Positions 54,546 to 64,000 of a DNA stretch of 64,000 nt are shown here, piece after piece. Both the position numbers and the translations under genes were made by a program. Below the pieces are notes generated by a model, which searched no databases, had not been told where the DNA came from, and saw only the letters and a list, made by a program, of their open reading frames with translations. Within the stretch, counting starts at the first letter, position 1. Each line of letters begins with the position of its first letter. This DNA comes from Ascochyta rabiei (lineage: Eukaryota; Ascomycota; Dothideomycetes; Pleosporales; Didymellaceae): the NCBI RefSeq assembly GCF_004011695.2, contig NC_082414.1, positions 1,674,001 through 1,738,000 of the forward strand. Reading direction: 5' to 3'.

Positions 54546-54834
54546 CATTTTTGGCAAAAGCGGATTTTGGGTACTGAAATGGGTGTGTAGATTGCGGGAA
54601 ATGCAAGTACGTAGCGTATAACGTCTCGTCTGAAGCGCTGATAGTTTATTACGCGTTCAAGCTTCTATCGCTGCCTCTGAATCGTAACAGAAAACAGCAT
54701 CTACACTCTTGTGAACCCATAAGGCATCAAGCCGAACAAAAAGCAAAATTTCGACATAGGGCCCTGCACACCGAAAAAACATCAGAATCTATCTTAACCC
54801 AGCGAGGATATACTATCCTGAGCTTCCTAGAGCC
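54546..54834. other. intergenic region before the LINE
   Basis: About 290 bp, no gene recognised; composition turns into the repeat compartment around 54.83 kb. Confidence 0.4.
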
Positions 54835-55113
54835 TCTAGGCGTCTGGTTGCTGCACGCTGCCTGGTTATCCAACCTGATCTGTTGCAAAAAAATTCGGAT
54901 TTGCAGAGCACAGACCTCCCCTACAACAACAATCTTATCTTATCTTATCTTCTAAGATCTTACCTTAATAAACACAACAACCAAAAAAAAAACATCCTAT
55001 CCCTACTAGATAGCAACAAGCCTTTCCTTAGCTTTCTGCTTTTAACCCCTTCTTTCTACTCCTAGAGGTCTACTAGTTAGGCCAGTAAGAATAGAACAAA
55101 GGCAAGAATAGTA

Positions 55114-56977
55114 ACGTACCCCACGGGCGAGCCGCTCAACGGGCGAGCCGCTCACTTTTGCCAAGCCCCCACCAAACTCCACCCTATTATGGCCTAAAAC
55201 AACCTAGTTTGGTGCTGTAAAGTGCAGTATGGCCTGTAATACTATTTAGAAACTACTTCTACCTCTTTCTGACACGTTCGCGCGTTGTGTCCTGTCTGAT
55301 TGCACTGTCCACAGCGTCTTTGGGAGGGCTCACCTCCTTTAGCGCGCACCTGCTTCTTTGCCTTCTTCCTATCACTACGCGCCCTAAACTCCTTCAGAGT
55401 TATTAATTGCAGGCCATCCTTAACTGTTAGGGTCCCTTCTACCTAAACTTGCTTTCTTTTATGTAATTTTTGTTGTGTAGCTGCCTTATTAGCAGCTTAA
55501 AGCTAAGTAATCTCCTGTTGCGCTAACACTAGCTTATGCGCAATTATTACTGCCTCTTTTGCTACCTTCTTAAACGCCTTAACTATAGAGGTAGGCAAAC
55601 TATCTATATACCTCTAAATCCTTGTCTTTACAAGCGTTGATTGCAACCTAAGTTTAAGGGTGTTACTTAGGGTTTGCGACTGGCAGAGCTTGTTGTTAAC
55701 AGGTAGTAGTAGTAATAGAGTGCGCAACTTCACATTAAGGGCTATTATAACCCAGTCTAGGTTAAATAGGACTAATCTAGCACCTTAGAACCCTCCCTAG
55801 ATGTTCTTAGAAGTAATTACAGTATTGTAGGCGCGTATAAAGCATAGCAGGAACTCTGTCTTTATAATATAGTTAATCTAGTTATATATAAGTATTTTAG
55901 CTTAGCGCCTATATGCCTTCTTTAAAGTAGTAAAATAACCTACATTAAGGGGCTGTGTAAGGTGTAATAAGTAAAGAGGCAAATAGAAAGTAATAATCTT
56001 GTTATCCTTGCAGTATTGCTGGAATTTAAGAGAGTTGTGGCTCTTATAACTATTAATAATAAGCAAATAGTAGGTGCTAATAGTACGCTTCTTTGTATGC
56101 CTGTTAAAGTGCTTTAACTAGTTAAGACCAAGCTTGTTGGTAGTCCAGCCGTTATTAGAGACTCTAATAACCTAGTTGTGAGGCAGATCCTCTTCTTTGT
56201 ACCAGGCAGAGAGGTAGTAGTAGGCTTTAAAGATAAGGAAGGCCGGAATAGCCTATCCTTTGGCATTAATGCTTACTATAGCCGTAGCCCACTCTTGGTT
56301 GCCTGGCTGGATAGCCTTTGGCTGACCCTGTCGTTCTGAAGCTGTAACAACTACTCCTAGGGAGATCTGGCCTATTATAAAGCCTGTCTTGTTAAAGTTG
56401 TACGTGTCTTTATCCTAGATGCTATACTTAGCTTTAATATTAGCTACTAGGCCAAACTAGCCCTGTAGAACCTTAGAATCCTTACAGAGGGCTCTCTTAT
56501 AGTTGTACTTGCGATTAAACTTGACTTTAAGCTCTAGGTGTTGCTTAACAAACATACTAGGCCAGTTTACGCTAATAGGGCCTAGATTGCGCTTAGTGCG
56601 CAAAGAATTAGCTATAGTAGCTATATCTAAGAGCTAAGGGGAAAATCCTTACACATCTAGCTTAAGAACATACTTAATAATTACCTTCTTCTTATTATTA
56701 TCTAGCTTCTGTAAGTTAGCTATAGAATCTGCGCGTAAAGGTCGTCCTGTGTGTTAGTTGCTTAGTGTCTTTTAAGGGACCCTGTAGATAGCTGCAGCGC
56801 GTCGCTAAGAGAGATTTGCGTCTTATTTAAGAGCCTAGAGCGCAAGCTGTATCTAAGCTTCCTTTAACGCGTCTAAATAGTGTTGTTAAGAAGACATTGG
56901 TGTAGGAGGAGAAGTTTGGTGGGGGCTTGGCAAAAGTGAGCGGCTCGCCTGTTAAGCGGCTCGCCCGTGGGGTACGT
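55114..56977 (-). mobile_element. pogo/Fot1-like DNA transposon, copy 1, nested in the LINE
   Basis: 1864-bp element with near-perfect terminal inverted repeats of about 67 bp (55114-55180 and 56911-56977). Each starts ACGTACCCCACGGG, and the left arm contains a direct duplication of GGGCGAGCCGCTCA. It is flanked by TA on both sides, the Tc1/mariner-pogo target. The minus strand encodes a DDE_1-type transposase: SVNWPSMFVKQ, a region reading YNFNKTGF where the catalytic box should be YNFDETGF, the intact-looking QPGNQEWATAIVSINAKG, and a C-terminal zinc knuckle RCGQCNQTGHNARTC (55272-55316). It is moderately RIP-mutated and patchy: near 56250-56360 TGG, CCA and TGA are preserved. Confidence 0.88.
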
Positions 56978-57099
56978 TAAAGCTAAGACTGCCTTTTCCT
57001 TGTTTTTTAGCTCTAAAAAGCGGATAGAGACTAGGTACCTCTTTCTGTGCAAAAACAAGCTCTCTTCTAGTTATTTCTTAGTTATTTTATCTTAAAAAA

Positions 57100-58521
57100 G
57101 AGAAGGAAAACTCTACCTAGGACTAGGACCTAGGACTATAGAACTGGAACCACTACCTAATAGAGATTACTCTTTAAACACAGGGACAATAGAAATAAGC
57201 CCCCCTAGCTCCCTAACCCCTCTAGGAGAGATGTACTAGCCTATACTAATCCTAAGACCTTTATCTATACCCTTATTATCTATACTACACCTATAATCTA
57301 CTCTAGAAAAACACTAACCTAGTATATTTAATAGGACTATAACATTACTTCTACCCTCTGCTCCCTCTAAATAACTAGCTAGTAGACCTGCTACTCTAAC
57401 AGCACCTAGGCTTCCCCCTTTCTAATTTAACATAGCTACTAGGCCTATAAACTAAGCTCCTATTACTAAAACAGTAAAAGAAGCTCTATCTATTGCTAGG
57501 ACAATAGTTATCTAGGCTTCTTCCCTAGCTACCTTAAACAAGGAACAATTAAACCTTTTAGACCTCCTAGAAATCTTTTAAGACTATATAGAAAACAACA
57601 GGATAAATAAATAAGGCCTCTCTATTCTAGCCTTCTAAGTATCTAACCTTAAAACAGTGTCTAAATTAATTAAAATAAGAGCAAAACTCCTTTAGAAACC
57701 TACCTTAACTACTAAGACTCCTACTATTTAACCTTCTACTTAGCCTACTTTATACGCATCTGCAGCTTTAGCTAACCTCTCTAAGAATATAGACTAGTAA
57801 ACAGTTATAAAGAAGAAGTAACCTACTATTATAAAGAACTCTTTAAGTGTACGCTAACTAGTTCTTACACTAGAGTAAGAACTACCTTCTTTTACCCCTC
57901 TAGAGATGTATAATACTTTTAATAAGGCCTTTATAGATAAAGGAGTAAGCCTCCCTATAATTACTTCTACTAGCCTAAGTAGAAGGAATAATATTGTTCT
58001 TACTATAACGCCCTCCTTTACTATAAAATACCTACTTAAAAACTAAGTAATCTAGCAATTAGTTACTACCTATAAGGAAGCCCTTCTAATAGAACTATAG
58101 CATAAAGTAATCCTATATAACATCCCTACGTCTCTAGAAACAAACTAGGACCTAGAGGTGCTTAAGTTAGAGATAACTACCTTTAATAAAGGCCTAATAA
58201 TAGTAGGAAACCTATTCTAGCTAATAAGCTATAAAAGGAGATAAAAGTAATAACTAGGATCTGTCTATATAGCGTTTATAACAGAAAAAGAAGTATAATA
58301 AGCTATACGTAATAGACTATACCTACTAAGAGCTAGTATAAGAATAGAGAAGTTTATTCCTATACCTTCTACTATATAATGCTAAAAATGTTAGTAATTT
58401 AGACATATAGAGAATAGGTGTCTAAATAGCACTATATATAAGATATACGCAGACAAACACCCTATAATACTATATAAGTGTAATATATATAGTACTACTA
58501 GCAAAGCCTACGTATATACTA
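57100..58521 (+). pseudogene. LINE ORF1 relic (gag-like, zinc knuckles), RIP-mutated
   Basis: The end of this reading frame, just before the nested transposon, contains a degraded CCHC knuckle (C-x2-C...FRH...RC near 58380-58420). A second, HPIILYKC, has lost a Cys, and the frame ends AYVYT. After excising the element at 58522-60384 it continues IPKCINYKKAY, a third knuckle. Stops are frequent and mostly TAG or TAA. Typical of the RNA-binding first protein of fungal LINEs. Confidence 0.7.
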
Positions 58522-60384
58522 ACGTATTTAACAGGTAAGTTAGCTACATAGGTAAGTTGGCCACTCTACCAAGACCACACCAACATTCTACCCTATTATG
58601 GCTTGCATTAGCCTATATTAGCATTGTTTATAGTAGTACAGTATATAATATTATTTAGTAACACCTTCTTTAGGCTTTTTACACGTATGCAAGTTATGCC
58701 CTATATTATAGCACTTTTTATAGCGTCTTTAGGTTACCTTACCTCCTTTAACACATACTTGCTTCCTTACCTTCTTAATATTTCTACACACCCTAAACTT
58801 AGTTAGAGTAGTTAATTAAAGGCCTTCCTTAGCTGTTAGGACTCCCTCCTGCTGTAACTGCTTTCTTTTATGCAATTTACGTTGCATAGCAGCCTTATTT
58901 ACTGCTTAAAGCCTAGTAATCTCCCTTTAAGCTAACACTAGCTTATGCGCTACTATAGCTGCGCCTTTAGCAAGCTTTTTAAAGGCCTTAACTATTAAAG
59001 TTAGTAAGCTGCTTGCATGCCTTTAAATCCTCTCTTAAACTAGCGTTAATTGCGACCCTAATTGCAGGGTAGTGCTTAGGGTTTAGGACTGCCAGGGCTT
59101 ATCTTCTACAGTAGGTAGTGGTAGGGTATGTAGGCGGACATTAAGACCTATTATAACCTGTTCTAGGTTAAAGGGGACTATTCTAGCGCCTTAGAAGCCT
59201 CCTTAGATATTGCTAGAAGTAAATGTCTCCTTATAGGCGTCTATAAAGTATAGTAGAAACTTAGTTTTAGTAATATAAGTAATGTAGTTTTATATAAGAT
59301 TCTTAGCTTAGCGCATATATACCTTCTTTAGAGGGGCAAAATAACCTACATCTAGTAGTTATAAGAGGTAAGATAAGTATAGAGGCATACATAGTGTAAT
59401 AATCTTTGCTTTCTTATAGTATTGTTAGAAGTTAAGGGAGTTATAGCTCTTGTAGCTATTAATAAGGAGTAGCTAGTGTACTCCTTAAGTGCGCGTCTTT
59501 GTATAGGCATTAAAGTGCTTTAACTAGTCTAGACTAAGCTTGTTAGTAGTCTATCTGTTCTTAGAGACTCTAATAACCTAGTTGTAGGGCAGGTTGTCCT
59601 CTTTGTACTAGGCAGAGAGGTGGTTGTAGCCTTTAAAGATGATAAAGGGTAGAATAGCCTACCCTATGCCATTAATGCCCTATATAACTGTTGTCTACTC
59701 TTAATTACCCTACTGCACTGCCTTTAGCTGTCCTTAACGCTCTAAACCTGTAATAACTATTTCTGTAGATATCTAGCCTATTATAAAGCCTGTCTTATTA
59801 AAGTTATACGTGTTATTATTCTAGATGCTATACTTAGCTTTAACATTTACTATAAGCCTAAACCAGCCTTATATAATCTCTAGATCCTTACAGAGGGCTC
59901 TCTTATAGTTATACTTACAATTAAACTTTACTTTAAGGTTAGAGCAGCGCTTAATAAATATATTAGGCTAGTTTATGCTAATATAGCCTATATTGCGCTT
60001 AGTACGCAAAGAATTAGCTATATTAGCTACAGTAGCTAGCTAAGGGGCAAATCCTTATACATCTAGCTTAAGAATGTACTTAGTAATTACATCCTCCTTA
60101 GTCTAATCTATATTCTGTTAACTTAGCGTATAATTAGCTTATGTAGGTTATCCTGTGTATTAATTGCGTAGTGTGCTGTAAGGCGCGTTATATATAGCTG
60201 CAGTGCGTTATATAGTAAGGTTTGCGTCTTATTTAAGTGCCTAGAGCGCAAGCTGTATTACAGCCTCTTTTAAGGGCGTAGGTTTATATTGTTGTTAAGT
60301 TATCGCGTTATAAGGTAGAATGTTGGTGTGGTCTTAGCAGAGTGGCCGACTCGCCTATGTAGCCGACTTACCTGTTAAATACGT
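58522..60384 (-). mobile_element. pogo/Fot1-like DNA transposon, copy 2, nested in LINE ORF1
   Basis: 1863-bp element of the same family as the copy at 55.1 kb. Its TIRs start ACGTATTTAACAGGTAAGT, and the right-hand arm begins ACGTATTTAACAGGTAAGTC on the minus strand. TA flanks it at 58520-58521 and 60385-60386. The minus-strand transposase relic matches copy 1 along its length, including YNFNKTGF near 59779-59810, but is far more degraded, with few TCA, CCA, TGA or TGG triplets. The TIR sequence differs from copy 1, so the two are separate subfamily members, not one duplicated insertion. Confidence 0.88.
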
Positions 60385-60549
60385 TATACCTAAGTGTATA
60401 AACTACAAAAAAGCATATATAGTAGATAGTATTTAATATACAGCCTATAAGGCTATAATAAATATATAAACATATCTAGAATGCTAGATAACCTAAGGAT
60501 TCTATAAGTAAATCTAAATAAGAGTGTATAAGCTACAGAAAGCGCCTTA

Positions 60550-63500
60550 TAACTTGCAGTAGAACTTGCTATAGACCTTGTCTTAGTACAAGAACTGTAG
60601 CTTACCTCTACTTAATAACAACCTTTAGACTACTTAGACACACGCTCTGTAAACCACCCCTCCTTTACATAAATCCTACCTTTACTACAGGACTATAGCA
60701 TAAGGCTACGCGTTCTAGCCTATATCCTACGTTTAACACTAGTACAAATTACCCTAATAGTAGATTTAAACTCTAACCTAGACTTTCTAGCTATTATAGT
60801 CTAGTAGGCTAGGTTAAACCTTATAATCTATAATATATACAACTAAACAAACATATAAGGAATAATAACAGTAGAAAGAAAGCTTCTAAATAGCTGCACT
60901 CTGCCTAACTTAATCCTACTAGGGGACTTTAATACCTACTACCCTTAGTAGAACCCTACTATAACTACTATAACACTAAAAGCTAGTAGTTTTATTACCT
61001 AGATAGAAGAGTAAAACCTAGAGCTACTAAATAACCCTAGTACAGGCACCTTCTACAGGCTAAACATAAGCAGGGAAAGTGTTCTAGACCTTACCTTTGC
61101 TACACACAGGCTTATAAACTAGATAGAAGACTAGTAAACCCTAGTAGGTATAGGCTTAGACTACCTAGGTATCCTGTTTATAATTACTACACCTAGAACA
61201 CAGCTCCTAAATAACCCTACTCCCTAGTTTAACACTAAGAAGGCAGACTAGAACCTATTTTAGAAGGAGCTAGCAAAGGAATTAGGAAAAAGCCCTGCCC
61301 TGAATACTACAAGCCCTAGACACTCTACTAGCACCTCTCTACTCCTTCTCTAAGAAGAGGACAGAGAGCTAGAAAAGCAGCTTAAAGCAATAGGGAAGGA
61401 GCTTACTACAGTAATAATAAATGCAGCTAAGAATACAATCCTACAAAGCTCTACTAATGCAAGAAGCAAGCCTTAGTAGGACCTAGACCTAAAACTACTA
61501 AGGATAAACATGCTTAACAAATAACGCCTCCTATAGAGAGAACTAGCTACTAGCCCTATAACCACATATATATAGAAAAGGGACTACCTAATTACTAGAA
61601 ATAACTACCTATAAATAGTAAAAGTAGTAAAATACAACTACTAGAATTAATTCCTAGAAAAAGAGAACATAAAATTAATCTTTAAGGTATTATCTTATAC
61701 TAGAACTGTAGGTAACTAAAGCATACCTGCTATATAAGGCCCTAGGGGAATAGAGAACTCCTTTTAAGGCAAGTGCTTAGTACTAAGAGACACTCTCTTC
61801 TCTAGACTACCTTCCTCTCAGCCTATAGAGTAGAGGACCTACTAAGAAGGTAGCTAGGAATAGCTACCCCTTACTAAAGAAGAGCTAGAACACGCCTGCT
61901 CCTTACAAATCTAAAGTAGCTCCCTAAGACTAGATGTAATAAACTAGGAGATTATTACTATAGTATATAAAGCAGAAATAGACATATTCTTCTATATGTT
62001 TTCTACACTATTTAACTATAGATACTACCCTTAAATCTAGAAAAGAGTAACAGGAGTTATCCTTAAAAAGCTAAACAAACTAGACTATGCAGCCCCTAAA
62101 GCCTACAGGGTAATTACTCTCCTTAGCTGCCTAGGTAAAGTTACAGAAAGACTTATTACTAAACAGCTTAGTATACTAGCTAAAATAACTACCCTACTAC
62201 ACCCTTTATAACTAGGTAGAAGAGTATAAAAATTAGCTATAGACACCTCTATACTACTGCTAAACTAAGTATAAGAATAAAGGAAACTAAAGTGTACAAC
62301 AACTATAGTGTTCCTAGACATTAAAGGAGCCTTTAACTACGTCTTACTAGGCTAACTACTTACTATCCTATAACAACTAAAGCTACCCTACAGCCTAATA
62401 GCCTAGATCTAATACTTTCTCTCTAGACGCTAACTATAACTGTCCTTTAATAGAGAAATAGAAGAATTTAGTAATATAAACGCTAGAATCCTATAAGGAA
62501 GCCCTATCTTACCTATCCTGTTCCTAATATATATTAGACCTCTATTCTAGTTAATTATAAACTACTTACTGTCCTACCTAGACAACCTAGCTATTACAGT
62601 ATTATCTACTAGCCTAAAGAAAAACATCTGCCTACTAGAAAGAGATATAGCTAGCCTATTTGCAAAAGGATCTAGCTATGTAATACAGTTTAATGCGCTA
62701 AAAACTAAACTTTTCTACTTTACTTTAAGCTAAAAAGCAGAAAACTACACTCTTACCCTGCTAGACAGGTCTACTATAACACTAAAAAAGACTGTTAAAT
62801 AGCTAGGAATCTACTTTAACAACAGGCTCTCCTTTAAGGAGCATACTGCTACAAGGATTAGCTAAGTAAGAAACACTTTCTACAGAATATACAGACTAGT
62901 AAACAGCAGTAAAGGCCTTATACCTACTGCTCTCTAATAAATATACCTAGCCTGTGTTACTAGTATAGCAGACTATAGATGCTAGGTCTTCTAGAAGTAA
63001 TAAGCTAGGATAGTAAAACAACTATAAGGACTACAGAACCTAGCACTTAGGAAAATCTTAGGCACCTTCTAAACCTTACCTATAATTCCCTAAGAGGTAG
63101 AGGCAGCACTAGCCCCTCCTATAATAAGGCTAAACACTGTAATAAGAAAGTACACCTTTAGAGCTAGGAAGCTCCTAAAGAACTACCCTATCTACACTAC
63201 TATAATATAGCTAAAATCTACCCTATAAAACACAGACCTAGACTCTAGCATAGAGTAAAGAGAGGTTAACTATACTAGGCTAAGAATAGGACCTCCTATA
63301 TAGCTTATGCAAATTACACTATCTATAGAAAAAGCTATACCTAGTATAAGAGAAGAGAAACTAAAAGATTTCTACTTCTGCCCTTAGAATAAGGCTATTA
63401 CATACTAAACAGAAATCTTAAAACTACTAAAAGAAGAAAAAGCAAAAGCATATAAAACATAGATGCTATAAAAAGTAGGAAGTAATTTACTAGCTATCTA

Positions 63501-64000
63501 CACAGACGCTTCCTCTGTAAAGGGAGGCCTAGGGATAGGAGTAGGAATTACAGTCCTAAACTACAACTAAGAGCCTAAGGAAATCTACACTATAAACTAT
63601 AACATTAGTAAAGGCTAAATTATATATAACAGAGAACTAGAAGGAATAATAAGAGGCTTTAAAATTGTAGCTACTATAGCTACTATAGGACAGGACGTCT
63701 AAGTCTTTACAGATAACTAGGCAGCTATCCTAAGACTAAAAACTCCTTTAAACAAGCCTATACAGGCTTAGCAAATACGCTGTATAAAGGCAGCTAAAAC
63801 TATTAAAGATAAAGGAGCCACAATAAGCCTTAAATAGACCCCTAGCTACTAAGACATTGCAGGAAACAAGAAAGCAGACCCTCTAGTAAAAGAAGTAATA
63901 AAAAAGAGGCCTACCTCTAACGCTATAAGCATTGCTATAACTAGAATTTAAGTAAAAGCTATTATAATAGACAAATAGGTTTATAAACTAGTTACCTATA
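60550..64000 (+). pseudogene. LINE ORF2 relic: endonuclease, reverse transcriptase, RNase H
   Basis: A single frame reads through more than 3 kb with RIP-type stops. The endonuclease is identified by GDFN (60922-60933), followed by TYYP and two stops where the family has HHPxW. The RT core includes LLSCLGKVTERLIT, FLDIKGAFNYV and the active-site region SYLDNLAIT (about 62569-62598), in which the YxDD motif is now YLDN. The RNase H domain has IYTDAS (Asp codon at 63505), NRELEGIIRGF, VFTDN (about 63703) and a GNKKAD end with SY/TPSY where the family has His. The catalytic damage shows this copy is dead. The window ends inside or just after the domain. Confidence 0.85.

Larger units (their letters stand above)
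54835..64000 (+). mobile_element. LINE (non-LTR retrotransposon), Tad1-like, RIP-mutated, continues past the window
   Basis: A RIP-mutated non-LTR retrotransposon with about 5.4 kb of its own sequence after removing two nested DNA transposons. The proposed 5' part starts near GCCTCTAGGCGTCTGGTTGC (54.835 kb), with a low-GC leader to about 55.11 kb, then ORF1 and ORF2. ORF1 carries zinc knuckles; ORF2 carries endonuclease, reverse transcriptase and RNase H. An RNase H domain after the RT is typical of Tad1- and I-like elements; the clade is inferred from architecture. Neither the 3' end nor a target-site duplication is visible, and the 5' boundary is approximate. In-frame stops are TAG or TAA and fit Y-CpA to Y-TpA change. 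Confidence 0.85.

Noticed and set aside
1..64000. tRNA or rRNA genes
   Set aside because: No convincing tRNA arm pattern or rRNA stretch noticed on either strand by eye; a scan program could still find one.

Overview
The window looks like genomic DNA of a filamentous ascomycete, most likely a Dothideomycete (Pleosporales-like). The reasons are many short GT-AG introns (46-60 nt), family content typical of these fungi (ENA-type ATPase, Pth11/SAT4-like membrane proteins, TRI12-type MFS pump, NmrA-like and SDR oxidoreductases, membrane-anchored ADAM protease), and a two-compartment layout: ordinary gene-bearing DNA alternating with repeat blocks that carry heavy repeat-induced point mutation (RIP). 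All genes were called by eye, splicing them by reading-frame continuity and family conservation.

Layout. 0.5-3.9 kb: ENA-type P-type ATPase (-). 5.4-9.9 kb: a run of damaged genes, namely a Rieske oxygenase that has lost its catalytic iron site (-), a frameshifted Pth11/SAT4-like gene (-) and a broken tyrosinase (+). 10.2-12.1 kb: NmrA-like reductase (+) and a small unknown ORF (-). 12.4-22.6 kb: a RIP-saturated block with minisatellites, a RecQ-like helicase fossil (+), an unidentified coding relic (+) and a DUF6589-like relic (-). 23.0-30.6 kb: TRI12-type MFS transporter (-), an intact Pth11/SAT4-like gene (-) and a divergent pair of short-chain dehydrogenases, possibly a small accessory cluster. 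31.5-33.8 kb: a small unknown ORF and a single-pass membrane protein. 35.8-41.7 kb: ADAM metalloprotease (-) and acetyl-CoA synthetase (-). 43.8-52.2 kb: WD40 protein resembling MABP1/WDR62 (-), divergent from a large mitochondrial AAA ATPase (+). 53.1-54.6 kb: unresolved minus-strand coding fragments. 54.8-64.0 kb: a RIP-mutated LINE (zinc-knuckle ORF1; endonuclease, reverse transcriptase and RNase H in ORF2) that runs off the right edge and is interrupted by two pogo/Fot1-like DNA transposons with long inverted repeats and TA target duplications.

The strongest unexpected signal is the context of the RIP. In both blocks TCA, CCA, TGA and TGG are almost absent while ACA, GCA, TGT and TGC persist, so mutation is essentially YpCpA to YpTpA. 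This explains the abundance of CTAG, the in-frame stops that are mostly TAG, and active-site changes such as Asp-Glu to Asn-Lys in both the helicase and transposase relics, which otherwise remain readable over kilobases. A second theme is gene decay next to the repeat block. The core genes from 35 to 52 kb look intact.
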